A stretch of DNA of 64,000 nt from Cognatiluteimonas sedimenti (GCF_022808325.1 NZ_JALGCL010000002.1:373016-437015); one strand, 5' to 3'; counted from the first letter of the stretch, positions 1-8,649 are shown. Numbers and translations are program-made. The notes: a model not told the origin generated them from the sequence alone.

Positions 1-1920
1 CAGCGGTCCGTTGCTGCGCCATTGCCCCGGCGCGTGCACGTCGCTGGCCGCCAGCCGGGTGGCGACGTCGGTCGTCATCTGCTGCGGCCACAGCCTGGCC
101 CAGCCCTGGAAGAACCATTGCTTGCCGGTGTCGGCGAGCGCCGGTTGCGCGGCGACCAGCGCATCCCATGCCAGCTCCACGCCCGCCAGGTCGGCGGCGT
201 TCTCTTCGCGCGTCTGCGCGCCGGGGACGAACTTGGCCTTCAGTTCCGGATAGGGATACGCGCCATATTGCGTCGCCAGTTGCGCGGTGCGCGCGTCCCA
301 CGCGGCCTTGTCGGCGGGCGTCCACCAGTCGCGGACTTCGCCGGCGGCATCGACGTTGCGGCCGACGCCGTCGAAGCCGTGGGTCAATTCGTGCCCGACC
401 AGCGCGCCGAACGCACCGTAATGCGCGGCCGCGTCCTGGGCCATGTCGAGCACCGGCGCCTGCAGCATCGCCGCGGTCACGATCAGCCGGTTCTGGGCGA
501 CGTCGTAGGCAAGCGCCGGCTGCTGCGGCAGCACGTTCCAGCGACGGTCGGCGTTGCCGCGGCCGATCCGCCGCATCTCCTCGCGGTGGCGCCAGGTCGA
601 GGCGATCAGCATGTTGCCGCCGAAACTGCCGCGGCCCATCGGCTGCACCGTGTAGTCGAGGTCGCGCGCAGGCGCGCCAACCTCGATCTTGAGCCTGGCC
701 AGCTTGGCCTTGGCCTCGGCCTTCGCGGCCGCGCTCATCCAGCTGTTGCGGTCGATGCCCCGGCCCAGCGCATCGCGTACCTGGGTGGCGATCTCGGTGG
801 CGCGCGCGCGGGTCGTGGCAGGCAGGTAGCGGCCGACGTATTCGCGGCCGAGCATCGGGCCGGCGGCGAGGTTGATCGCATCGAGCACCTGCCGTTGCCG
901 TGGCGGCGGCGCGGTCTCGCCGCGCAGGACCGTGCCGCGGAAGTCGAAATCGACGTCTCGCCAGGCCTTGGACAGGTAGGGCGCCATCGCCGCGCCGACG
1001 TGGTAGCGCAGGTAGCTCTTCCACTGCTCCGCCTTGAGCCCGCCGACCAGCGCATCGAGTTGCGCGAACAGCCGCGGGTCGGCCAGCGACACGCTGTCGT
1101 CGGCCACGCCCTGCGCCTTGAGGAATTCGTCCAGTTGCAGGGAGCGGTACTGCTTGCCCAGGCCAGCAGTCGGCACCAGCGCGTAGTTGCCACGCGGGTC
1201 GCGCAACGCGGCGAGCGGCTTCGACGCCTGCGCGATGCGCGTTTCCAGGTCGAGCACGGCCTGGGTGTCGGCCTTGAGCTGCTCGGGCTTGCTACCGGTC
1301 AGGGTGAGGATCTTGGAGACGTAATCGGTGTAGCGGCCGAGCAGCGCGCGGGAATCGGCGTCGCTGCGCGTGTAGTAGGCCGGATCGGGCAGGCCGAGGC
1401 CGCCCTGGCTGAAGTAGCCGATATGGCGGCCGAGATCGGCCAGGTCGACGTCGGGGCCGAAATTGAACAGCACCGGGATACCGACCTGGTGCAGCGCCGC
1501 AACCGCGGCCGGCACGTCCTTGCCGCGACGGATCGAGTCGATCCGCGACAGCAGCGGCGCGACCGGATTGGCGCCATCGCGTTCCACCGCCGCTTCGTCC
1601 AGTCCGCTGGCCCAGAAATCGCCGAGCAGTTTCGCCACGCCGCCCTGCGCCGACTGCATGTCGTCGTTCAGCAGGTCGATCTGCTGCTGGCGCGCGCGTT
1701 CCCCGAGTTGTGCCATCGCCGAGACCATGCCGCTGTCGGCGGAGACCTTGTTGGCGGCGAGCCAATCGGCATTGGCGTGTGAATAGAAATCGGTGCAGAC
1801 CAGGCTGGTCGTCGACTTCTTGCCGGATTTCTTTTTCGCCGCGTCGGCGGCCGGCAGTGCCAGCAGGGTGGTGGCCAGGGCCAGGCCGAGGGCAAGGGCG
1901 AGGGGACGCGGGTTCGGCAT
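1..1920 (-). CDS. M13 family zinc metallopeptidase (neprilysin/PepO-like), 3' end cut by window
   Basis: Secreted zinc endopeptidase of the neprilysin family, expected in the periplasm. The ATG at 1918-1920 opens a Sec-type signal peptide (basic start, hydrophobic core, Ala-rich end, about 27 residues). The zinc site is HELTH at about residues 508-512, with downstream ENAAD supplying the third ligand. The reading frame is open to base 1, so about 30-40 C-terminal residues are missing, including the usual Cys..Trp end. The NAxY substrate-binding motif of M13 enzymes is not intact: the aligned segment reads ALAYD instead of NAYY, so specificity probably differs from its neighbour. It lies downstream of a second M13 gene on the same strand, separated by 251 bases with a terminator, and looks like an old tandem duplication. 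Family assignment is firm; substrate unknown. Confidence 0.93.
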   Translation of the reverse strand, partial: MPNPRPLALALGLALATTLLALPAADAAKKKSGKKSTTSLVCTDFYSHANADWLAANKVSADSGMVSAMAQLGERARQQQIDLLNDDMQSAQGGVAKLLGDFWASGLDEAAVERDGANPVAPLLSRIDSIRRGKDVPAAVAALHQVGIPVLFNFGPDVDLADLGRHIGYFSQGGLGLPDPAYYTRSDADSRALLGRYTDYVSKILTLTGSKPEQLKADTQAVLDLETRIAQASKPLAALRDPRGNYALVPTAGLGKQYRSLQLDEFLKAQGVADDSVSLADPRLFAQLDALVGGLKAEQWKSYLRYHVGAAMAPYLSKAWRDVDFDFRGTVLRGETAPPPRQRQVLDAINLAAGPMLGREYVGRYLPATTRARATEIATQVRDALGRGIDRNSWMSAAAKAEAKAKLARLKIEVGAPARDLDYTVQPMGRGSFGGNMLIASTWRHREEMRRIGRGNADRRWNVLPQQPALAYDVAQNRLIVTAAMLQAPVLDMAQDAAAHYGAFGALVGHELTHGFDGVGRNVDAAGEVRDWWTPADKAAWDARTAQLATQYGAYPYPELKAKFVPGAQTREENAADLAGVELAWDALVAAQPALADTGKQWFFQGWARLWPQQMTTDVATRLAASDVHAPGQWRSNGPL

Positions 1921-2115
1921 CGTGCGAGGTCCATCCGGTGGAGTCGCGCGAGTGTAACAAGCGCCCGCGATGGGACGCTGAACGTGCACGCCACCACACG
2001 GATCGATATCGCGCGTGGGAGGCAGGATGACGCCAGGAGAACACGGCACCCCCGGCCCGACGGGCGACAGCGCCGTCCGCAGGCGCCGCCAGGCGCAGGA
2101 ATCGGGAGAAGAGTC

Positions 2116-2146
2116 AAAAAAAAGGGCCCGGATCACCGGGCCCTTC
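2116..2146 (-). terminator. Rho-independent terminator of the second M13 peptidase gene
   Basis: On the minus strand an 8-bp GC-only stem (GGGCCCGG / CCGGGCCC, 2124-2143) with a 4-base loop is followed directly by eight T residues (2123-2116). It lies 25 bases past the stop codon at 2172 and separates the two M13 genes into different transcripts. Confidence 0.93.
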
Positions 2147-2171
2147 GCGAACACTTGCGCTGCTTCGCGAC

Positions 2172-4274
2172 TTACCAGATCACCACGCGCTTGTCGTCGG
2201 GACGCACCATCGCGTCTCCAGCCTTGCACTGGAATGCGGTCGCGAACGCCGGCATGTTCGACGGCGCGCCGATCGCGCGGAAGTTCGCCGGCGCGTGCGG
2301 GTCGGTGTTCAGTCGCACCTTCAGCTCTTCCGGGTTGAAGTTGCGGCGCCACACCGTGGCCCAGTTGATGAAGAAGCGCTGGTCCTGGGTATAGCCGTCG
2401 ATCTTCTCGTCGGGCGACTTGCCGGCATCGGCCAGCGCCTTCTGCAGCGCGTCGTAGGCCACGGTCAGGCCGCCGAGGTCGGCGATGTTCTCGCCCAGGG
2501 TCAGCTCGCCCTTCACCGGCAGGTCGTCGATCGAGCGATAGTCGTCGAACTGCTTGACCAGCTTGCCGGTGCGCGCCTCGAAACCCTTCGTGTCGCTGTC
2601 CTGCCACCAGTTGGCGAGGTTGCCCTTGGCGTCGAACTGGCTGCCCTGGTCGTCGTAGCCGTGCAGCATCTCGTGGCCGATGACCGCGCCGACGCCGCCG
2701 TAGTTGAGCGCCGGATCGGCCTCGGGATCGAAGAAGGGCGGTTGCAGGATCGCGGCCGGGAACACGATTTCGTTCTGCAACGGGTTGTAGTAGGCGTTGA
2801 CCGTCTGCGGGGTCATGCCCCACTCGGTACGGTCGACCGGCTTGCCGATCTTGCCCATCTGCCAGTCGTGGTTGAACTTGGCCGCGGCCAGCACGTTCTG
2901 CACGTAGCCATCGCGCGTGGTCGCCAGGCCGTCCCAGCTGCGCCACTTGTCGGGGTAGCCGACCTTTGGCGTGAAGCTGTTCCACTTCTCGATTGCCTTG
3001 GCCTTGGTGTCCTCGCTCATCCAGTCGAGGTTTTCCAGCCGCGCCTTCAGCGACGCGCGCAGGTTGTCGACCAGCTTCTCCATCGCCACCTTGGATTCGG
3101 CCGGGAAGTACTGCTTGACGTAGATCTGGCCCAGCGCCTCGCCGACGTTGCCCTCGGTGGCGTCGAGCACGCGCTTCCAGCGCGGCTTCTGTTCCTTCTG
3201 CCCGCGCATGGTCTTGCCGAAGAAGTCGAAGCGCTCGTCGGCGAACTTGTCCGACAGGTACGGCGCCATGCCGTCGATCGCATGGATGCGCAGGTAGGCC
3301 TGCCACTGCGCCACCGGCACGTCGGCCAGCATCCTGTCGAACTCGGCGAAGAACTCCGGCTGCGACAGCGAGAAGCCCTCGACGCTCAGGCCGTTGGCCT
3401 TCATGAACTCCGACCACGGGAAGTTCGGCGAGGCCTTGTCGGCGTCGGCGACGCTGACGAAGTTGTACTGGTTGTCGGGATCGCGCAGGTCGATCGGCGA
3501 CAGCGAGGCCTTGGCCAGCCGCGTCTCGAACGCAAGCACGTCCTTTGCCTGCTGGTCGGCATCGGCGGCCGCCACGCCGGCGTTCTGCAGCTGCTTGCTG
3601 GCGTGGGCGACGTAGGCTTCGCGGATCTTCCTGTAGCTGCCGTCCTTTCCGTCTTCCAGGTAATAGGCGCGCTCGGGCAGCGAAAGGCCGTCCTGGAACG
3701 CGTATCCGATCTCCTGCGAGGAATTCTTGAAATCGGCTTCGGCGCCGAACGAGAACACCTCGCCGCGGCCGGCGGCGAACTCGTCGCGCAGGTACTGGGC
3801 GATGTCGGCCGGCGTCTTCAACGCATCGATCCGGTCGAGCATCGGCTGCAGCGGGGCGATGCCGGCGGCGTTGATCGCGGCCTCGTCCATGCCGGTGGCA
3901 TAGAAGTCGCCTACCAGCTTGGCCAGGCCGCTGGCGCTGGCGTCGTTGGCTGCGGCCTCGGCGATGTTCCTGCTGGCGGCCTCGGAGCGCTCGTCGAGCA
4001 TCTCGAAGCTGCCCCACGTGGTGCGGTCGTCGGGCACCGGGTGCGCGGCGAGCCACTTGCCGTTGACGAAGTCGGACAGGTCGGTGCAGGCGTTCTTGCT
4101 GGTGTCCAGGTCGGCGATGGCGAAGGCGGCGGTCGGCGGCAGTTCCGTCGTGCTGGCGCTGGCGGGCTTGGTCGCATCGGCGTCGGCCGGCGCGGCGGCG
4201 TCCTGTTTCGCGCAACCGGCCAGGGCGGCGGCGACCGCCAGCGACAACAACAGGGTCTGCGGTTTGTGGCTCAT
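2172..4274 (-). CDS. M13 family metallopeptidase lipoprotein (PepO-like)
   Basis: Zinc endopeptidase of about 700 residues, anchored as a lipoprotein. The N-terminus has a short basic stretch, a hydrophobic core and the lipobox LAGC, making Cys21 the lipidated residue. All M13 hallmarks are present: NAYY substrate-binding motif, zinc site HEMLH (about residues 531-535), ENIAD with the third zinc ligand, and the canonical C-terminal Cys and Trp. ATG 4274 is chosen because it gives a clean lipoprotein signal. A GTG at 4280 is possible and has better spacing (6 nt) from an upstream GGAG. A longer in-frame start at 4346 would put 24 non-signal residues in front and is rejected. Probably degrades exogenous or periplasmic peptides; the actual substrate is unknown. 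Confidence 0.95.
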   Translation of the reverse strand: MSHKPQTLLLSLAVAAALAGCAKQDAAAPADADATKPASASTTELPPTAAFAIADLDTSKNACTDLSDFVNGKWLAAHPVPDDRTTWGSFEMLDERSEAASRNIAEAAANDASASGLAKLVGDFYATGMDEAAINAAGIAPLQPMLDRIDALKTPADIAQYLRDEFAAGRGEVFSFGAEADFKNSSQEIGYAFQDGLSLPERAYYLEDGKDGSYRKIREAYVAHASKQLQNAGVAAADADQQAKDVLAFETRLAKASLSPIDLRDPDNQYNFVSVADADKASPNFPWSEFMKANGLSVEGFSLSQPEFFAEFDRMLADVPVAQWQAYLRIHAIDGMAPYLSDKFADERFDFFGKTMRGQKEQKPRWKRVLDATEGNVGEALGQIYVKQYFPAESKVAMEKLVDNLRASLKARLENLDWMSEDTKAKAIEKWNSFTPKVGYPDKWRSWDGLATTRDGYVQNVLAAAKFNHDWQMGKIGKPVDRTEWGMTPQTVNAYYNPLQNEIVFPAAILQPPFFDPEADPALNYGGVGAVIGHEMLHGYDDQGSQFDAKGNLANWWQDSDTKGFEARTGKLVKQFDDYRSIDDLPVKGELTLGENIADLGGLTVAYDALQKALADAGKSPDEKIDGYTQDQRFFINWATVWRRNFNPEELKVRLNTDPHAPANFRAIGAPSNMPAFATAFQCKAGDAMVRPDDKRVVIW

Positions 4275-4484
4275 GCTCACGAAAGGCTCCAGCTTGGGCA
4301 GGGTTCCGCGCCGGATGCCGGCAGCGGCAGCCCCGGACCGGGGCACCCGCCGACTCTAGCCTGCGCACCCGTCGACGGGGGGTGTCGAAGGTAACGAGGG
4401 ACCGGCAACGGAATCTTCACGGAAGCGACGGCTGCGGCAGGCTGCGTGCTAAGTTGCCGCGCATCCAGCACTGGGAGGCAGCAC

Positions 4485-5858
4485 ATGCGCGTGCATTTCC
4501 ACGGCGCCGCCGGGATGGTCACCGGCTCGATGCACCTGGTCGAAGCCGCCGGCAAGCGGGTGCTGCTGGACTGCGGCATGATCCAGGGCAGCCGCGACGC
4601 CGAGGCGCTCAACCTCGCCGACTTCCCGTTCGAAGTCGAAGCCATCGACGCGATCGTGGTCAGCCACGCCCACATCGACCACATCGGCCGCGTGCCGTTG
4701 CTGGTCAAGCGCGGCTATCGGGGCCCGATCTACGCGCAGGAAGCGACCGCCGACCTCATGCCGGTGATGCTGCTGGATTCGGCCTCGCTGGCCGAATCCG
4801 ACGCCGAGCGCGACAACCGCCACCGCAGGCCGGGCGAGCCGGAGGCGGTGCCGCTGTACACCCAGGCCGATGTCCACGACACGCTCGCACGGATCGAGCC
4901 GCTGCCTTACGACACCCGCACCCAGTTGCTGCCCGGCATCGAGATCGCCTTCCGCGATGCCGGCCACATCCTCGGTTCCGCCATCGTCGAACTGTGGGCC
5001 GATGGCAGGAAGCTGGTGTATTCAGGCGACCTCGGCCCCAAGGGCTCGCCGATCCTGCGCGACCCCGAAACCGTGCAACAGGCCGACCTGTTGCTGATGG
5101 AGTCCACCTACGGCGACCGCAACCATCGCGCGCGCGCCGATACCGTGGCGGAGCTCGGCGGAATCTTCGCCGACGCCTGGCGCGACCGCGGCAACGTGTG
5201 CATCCCCGCATTTGCCGTCGGGCGTTCGCAGGAATTGCTGTACTGGTTCGCCAAGCACTGGGATGACTGGCAGATGTCGCGTTGGCGGATCTTCCTCGAC
5301 AGCCCGATGGCGGCCAGGGTGGTCGCGGTCTACGACCGCCACGGCAACCTGTTCGATGCCGACGCCAGGCGGGTCTGGAAGGACAAGCCCAACCCGTTCC
5401 AGTTGCCGAACCTGCGCATCACCCGCACCCGGGACGAATCGGTGGCGATCAACAACATCGAAAGCGGCGCGATCATCATTGCCGGTTCCGGCATGGCCAA
5501 CGGTGGACGCATCCTGCACCACTTCATGCAGAACATCGGGCGGCGGCAGGCGCACGTGGTGTTCGTCGGTTACCAGGCCGACGGCACGCTTGGCCGGCGG
5601 ATCGTCGATGGCGCCAAATGGGTACGCATCCATGGCCGCGACTTCCGCGTCAATGCACAGGTGCACACCGTCGGGGGGCTGTCCGCGCATGCCGACCAGG
5701 GCGGCCTGATCGACTGGTACGAAGGCTTCACCCCGCATCCCCCGCTGGCGCTGGTGCATGGCGAGGACAAGTCGCGCGAGGCACTGGCCGGCGAGATCGG
5801 CGAGCGCGACGGCATCGAGGTCACGCTCGCCTATCCGGGGATGACGCTGGAGGTCTGA
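4485..5858 (+). CDS. MBL-fold beta-CASP metallohydrolase (RNA-processing exonuclease family)
   Basis: 457-residue protein of the YSH1/CPSF73-like metallo-beta-lactamase family, cytoplasmic. The metal site SHAHIDH (His61, His63, Asp65, His66) is followed by further MBL motifs (DAGHILGSA, YSGDLG). A beta-CASP domain with the ESTYGDR segment and a C-terminal GGLSAHADQ motif complete the fold, which is typical of ribonucleases that act on RNA 3' or 5' ends. ATG 4485 is chosen because GGGAGG lies 6 nt upstream; a longer in-frame start at 4446 lacks a ribosome site. It stands alone, divergent from the M13 lipoprotein gene and convergent with the DoxX-like gene. Activity on RNA is inferred from the family only. 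Confidence 0.92.
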   Translation: MRVHFHGAAGMVTGSMHLVEAAGKRVLLDCGMIQGSRDAEALNLADFPFEVEAIDAIVVSHAHIDHIGRVPLLVKRGYRGPIYAQEATADLMPVMLLDSASLAESDAERDNRHRRPGEPEAVPLYTQADVHDTLARIEPLPYDTRTQLLPGIEIAFRDAGHILGSAIVELWADGRKLVYSGDLGPKGSPILRDPETVQQADLLLMESTYGDRNHRARADTVAELGGIFADAWRDRGNVCIPAFAVGRSQELLYWFAKHWDDWQMSRWRIFLDSPMAARVVAVYDRHGNLFDADARRVWKDKPNPFQLPNLRITRTRDESVAINNIESGAIIIAGSGMANGGRILHHFMQNIGRRQAHVVFVGYQADGTLGRRIVDGAKWVRIHGRDFRVNAQVHTVGGLSAHADQGGLIDWYEGFTPHPPLALVHGEDKSREALAGEIGERDGIEVTLAYPGMTLEV

Positions 5859-5922
5859 GTGGTTCCGACGCGCCGGCCGGGCGGGCTGGCATCGCAAGCG
5901 CCCGGGATGGGCGCAGGGGCAC

Positions 5923-6291
5923 TCAGTAGCGGTGGCTGCGGCGCTCGCGCCCGGCGCCCGTGGCCAGCAGCAACAGGCCGCCGACGATCGCGATGTTCTT
6001 CATGAAGTGCAGCAATTGCGCGCCGCGTTCGGGCTGCGACAGCGCCCAGAACGGGTGCGACAGCAGCGCATCGGCCAGCAGCAGCAGCGCCGCCAGCGCC
6101 GCTGTCCAGCGCAGGCGCCAGCCGAACGCGACCAGCAGCCCCAACAACAGTTCCACCGCGCTGAACACCAGCGTGCCGTTGGCGATCTGCACGCCATGGC
6201 TGGCCGCCAGCAGGCGCCAGGCGCCCATCACCACGAAGACGCTGGCCAGCAGCCATCGCCCCAGGATCGTCCCGGTCGCGTCGTTGCGCAT
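5923..6291 (-). CDS. DoxX-like small integral membrane protein
   Basis: 122-residue membrane protein with about four hydrophobic helices (WLLASVFVVMGAWRLL, LVFSAVELLLGLLVAF, a third around ALAALLLLADALL, and IAIVGGLLLLATG). The HFMKN segment before the last helix is common in the DoxX/DoxD/MauE superfamily. These proteins are linked to quinone or thiol redox in the membrane, but this one has no defined substrate. ATG 6291 is preceded by GGAGGA at 5-nt spacing, which fixes the start; the frame stays open to 6363 but without a better ribosome site. It ends 65 bases from the MBL-fold gene, which is convergent. Confidence 0.82.
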   Translation of the reverse strand: MRNDATGTILGRWLLASVFVVMGAWRLLAASHGVQIANGTLVFSAVELLLGLLVAFGWRLRWTAALAALLLLADALLSHPFWALSQPERGAQLLHFMKNIAIVGGLLLLATGAGRERRSHRY

Positions 6292-6385
6292 CCGATTCCT
6301 CCGCTTCGTGCCCGCGCGATAGGGTCGCACAGCGCCGCCGGGCATGCAGGCGCCCGCGGGCACCGGTCCCGCGACGAGGCTTCTT

Positions 6386-6471
6386 GCAGGAGCGGCTTAA
6401 GCCGCGACCTTCCATGCTTGCACGGGGCCGGGGGGCGGTGGAAAAGCTCGCGGCTGAAGCCGCTCCCACAT
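6386..6471. repeat. REP-like inverted repeat pair (BIME-type)
   Basis: Two oppositely oriented copies of a palindromic element: 6386-6409 contains GGAGCGGCTTAAGCCGCGA, and 6444-6471 contains TCGCGGCTGAAGCCGCTCCC, its reverse complement with two mismatches. They are separated by about 35 bases. Each copy contains an internal dyad (GCGGCTT/AAGCCGC). The consensus GGAGCGGCTTCAGCCGCGA is a common dispersed intergenic element in Xanthomonadaceae. The pair lies between divergent genes and could form a long cruciform or RNA hairpin. No other copy was seen in this window. Confidence 0.75.
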
Positions 6472-6500
6472 TCGGCAGGGCAATGGGAGGCCAGCGGTGC

Positions 6501-6529
6501 TGGCGCGTTCAGCCGGATTCGCGTACAGT
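6501..6529 (+). promoter_or_regulatory. Candidate sigma-70 promoter of the DEAD-box helicase gene
   Basis: TGGCGC (6501-6506) and TACAGT (6524-6529) are 17 bp apart, the best sigma-70-like match upstream of the helicase. Transcription would start near 6536 and give a leader of about 300 nt. The -35 box is weak, so this is tentative. Confidence 0.35.
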
Positions 6530-6535
6530 TCGCCG

Positions 6536-6839
6536 GTTCGCGCACGGCTGATCCGTTTTCCTGGTAAGCCTGCCGCCTGGTCGGATCGTTGGAGACCTCA
6601 CTGGTCAAGGGCCCGCACGTACCCGTGTGGACTTCCAATGACACCGCCCCCCGCGGCCTTCTCTCCCCGCACGCCTTTCGTCGCGCAGACACGGCACCGG
6701 AACATCCGGCGTCGTCAAAAAGACAACTCGCAGCGCGGTTCAAGGAACGCTCCGGGTAACGCTCGCATCGACTGCCGTCGCCTGCTGGTCCATCGACCAC
6801 GGACGCCGCCGCCGTGCGGGCGCAAGAACGGAGTTCCAC
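6536..6839 (+). other. Long gene-free leader upstream of the DEAD-box helicase
   Basis: No credible gene lies between the DoxX-like gene (start 6291) and the helicase (6840). Apart from the REP-like pair, this interval is best read as a long 5' untranslated region. It holds a CCGGAACATCCGG dyad and an A-rich CAAAAAGACAA patch, and ends in GGAG 7 nt before the start codon. Long leaders are known for cold-induced DEAD-box helicase genes in other bacteria; a regulatory role here is inference. Confidence 0.4.
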
Positions 6840-8240
6840 ATGACGCTCGACCAGAACACGGCCCGCCAGGCCGCGACCGACGCCGTTGCCGACGACCACG
6901 CCGGCACGGCTTTCGAACGGCTCGGCCTGTCGCCGGCCCTGCTGCGCGCACTTGCCGAAAACAGCTACGCCACGCCCACCCCGATCCAGGTCCAGGCGAT
7001 TCCGCTGGCGCTGGCCGGCCACGACCTGCTCGGCGGCGCCCAGACCGGCACCGGCAAGACCGCTGCGTTCGGACTGCCGCTGCTGCAGCGGCTGGCCAAG
7101 GCGACGCCGCCCAATGGCCCGCGCAAGCCGCGCGCGCTGGTGCTGACCCCGACCCGCGAACTTGCGGTGCAGGTCGCCGACAGCCTCAAGACCTACGGCC
7201 GCCACCTGCGCCTCAACGTCACCACCATCTACGGTGGCGCCGGCATGGGCCCGCAGGTCGACAACCTGCGCCGCGGCGTCGACATCCTGGTGGCCACCCC
7301 CGGTCGCCTGATCGACCACCTGGAGCGCGGCAGCGCCAAGCTCGACGCGGTCGAGATCCTGGTGCTCGACGAAGCCGACCGCATGCTCGACATGGGCTTC
7401 CTGCCCGCGATCAAGCGCATCCTCAATCGCGTGCCCAAGGAGCGGCAGACGCTGCTGTTCTCGGCCACCTTCGAGGACCAGATCAAGTCGCTCGCCATGG
7501 AGTTCATGCGCAACCCGCAGCAGGTGCAGGTGACCGCGCGCAACACCATCGCCGAGACCATCGTGCACCGCGCCCACCCGGTCGACGGCTCGCGCAAGCG
7601 CGACCTGCTGATCGACATCCTGAGCAAGCGCCACACCGACCAGGTGCTGGTGTTCGGCAAGACCAAGCACGGCTGCAACCGCCTGGCCGAACAACTGGAA
7701 ACCGCCGGCCTCAAGGCCGTCGCCATCCACGGCAACAAGAGCCAGGCCCAGCGGCAGAAGGCGTTGAACCTGTTCAAGGCCGGCAAGGCCCGCGTGCTGG
7801 TGGCCACCGACGTCGCCGCGCGCGGACTCGACATCCCCAACCTGCCGCTGGTGATCAACCATGACCTGCCGATGGTCGCGGAGGACTACATCCACCGCAT
7901 CGGCCGCACCGGCCGCGCCGGCGCGCAGGGCGAGGCGCTGTCGCTGGTGTCGCCGGAGGAAGGCGGGCTGCTGCGCCAGATCCAGCGCATGCTCAAGGTG
8001 GACCTGGTGATGGACGTGGTCGATGGCTACGCCCCGAGCAAGCCGATCCGCCTGGACACGCCGATCCCGAAGAACGGCGGCGGCCAGCGCCAGGGCGGCC
8101 AGCGCCCGCCAGGTCGCAACGCCGCGGCGAAGCCCGCGCATCGCCCGCACGGCAAGCCCGCCGCGCGCACCACCGCGCACGCCGGCCCCAAGCGTTCGGG
8201 GCAGGGCGCCTGGGCCGGAAGGCGCGACACGCGCGCCTGA
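6840..8240 (+). CDS. rhlE: DEAD-box ATP-dependent RNA helicase, RhlE-type
   Basis: 466-residue RNA helicase that remodels structured RNA, typically in ribosome assembly and RNA decay at low temperature. The motifs appear in order: Q motif (FERLGL to TPIQ, residues 25-50), Walker A AQTGTGKT (67-74), PTRELA, DEAD (Asp177-Asp180), SAT, and HRIGRTGRAG at the end of the second RecA lobe. A basic Gly/Arg/Pro/Ala-rich tail of about 70 residues follows, as in RhlE proteins, and probably contacts RNA. GGAG at 7-nt spacing supports ATG 6840. It is a single-gene unit with its own leader and terminator. RhlE is preferred over DbpA or CsdA because those carry distinct C-terminal RNA-binding domains. Confidence 0.93.
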   Translation: MTLDQNTARQAATDAVADDHAGTAFERLGLSPALLRALAENSYATPTPIQVQAIPLALAGHDLLGGAQTGTGKTAAFGLPLLQRLAKATPPNGPRKPRALVLTPTRELAVQVADSLKTYGRHLRLNVTTIYGGAGMGPQVDNLRRGVDILVATPGRLIDHLERGSAKLDAVEILVLDEADRMLDMGFLPAIKRILNRVPKERQTLLFSATFEDQIKSLAMEFMRNPQQVQVTARNTIAETIVHRAHPVDGSRKRDLLIDILSKRHTDQVLVFGKTKHGCNRLAEQLETAGLKAVAIHGNKSQAQRQKALNLFKAGKARVLVATDVAARGLDIPNLPLVINHDLPMVAEDYIHRIGRTGRAGAQGEALSLVSPEEGGLLRQIQRMLKVDLVMDVVDGYAPSKPIRLDTPIPKNGGGQRQGGQRPPGRNAAAKPAHRPHGKPAARTTAHAGPKRSGQGAWAGRRDTRA

Positions 8241-8261
8241 GCAGGGCGGCACGGGCAAACG

Positions 8262-8289
8262 AAAGGGCCGGCAATGCCGGCCCTTTTTG
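8262..8289 (+). terminator. Rho-independent terminator of the helicase gene
   Basis: Stem AAAGGGCCGGC (8262-8272), 3-base loop, GCCGGCCCTTT (8276-8286), with the stem running into a T5 tract on the plus strand. It starts 21 bases after the helicase stop codon. Confidence 0.92.
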
Positions 8290-8359
8290 TTCGTGATCGA
8301 ACCCCCGGGAAGTGTGGGCTCCGTCGCGGGGCGATGTCGATTCGAACGATCGCCGGCGA

Positions 8360-8467
8360 TCAAGACGCCTCGATCTTCCAGACCGCGCGCTTGCCCAGGC
8401 GGCGATCCTCGAAACTTCCTTCGACCTGCGCGCGAGGCCCGGCCGGCAGGGCATGGATCAGAACCAC
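8360..8467 (-). CDS. Possible 35-residue small protein overlapping the upstream gene
   Basis: Minus-strand frame opening at GTG 8467 and closing with TGA at 8360, overlapping the stop of the preceding small membrane-protein gene by 10 bases. The peptide is charged and coding-like (it contains AQVEGSFEDRRLGKRAVWKIEA), and most codons end in G or C as in real genes here. No ribosome site is clear, so translation would have to be coupled to the upstream gene. It could equally be the C-terminal remnant of a decayed gene, or chance. It is the only content of the 160 bases between the helicase terminator and the next stop. Confidence 0.25.
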   Translation of the reverse strand: MVLIHALPAGPRAQVEGSFEDRRLGKRAVWKIEAS

Positions 8468-8649
8468 ACCACCAGCAACACGCTGAGCGCGGCATAGATC
8501 GCGATCAGCGTCCAGAAGCCGTTCGGGTCCTCGGTGCGCTCCCAGGTGCGGCGACCGGCGCCGCTCTTGCCGTAAACGCGGCCGCGATGAACGCTGTACG
8601 CGGTGTACAGGGCGAGCAATACGCCGAGCAGGTCGAACAGGTGCTTCAT
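8458..8649 (-). CDS. Hypothetical small membrane protein (63 aa)
   Basis: 63-residue protein with one hydrophobic segment at each end (FDLLGVLLALYTAYSV near the start, FWTLIAIYAALSVLLVVWF at the end) and a charged Gly/Arg/Lys-rich loop between, so two membrane spans are likely. The ATG overlaps the stop of the upstream gene in an ATGA junction, implying translational coupling. No family was recognised. High GC3 codon use and the conserved-looking layout support a real gene. Confidence 0.72.
   Translation of the reverse strand: MKHLFDLLGVLLALYTAYSVHRGRVYGKSGAGRRTWERTEDPNGFWTLIAIYAALSVLLVVWF

Noticed and set aside
2295-4394. A long plus-strand frame opposite the second M13 peptidase
   Set aside because: Antisense shadow of a gene with a complete set of family motifs.
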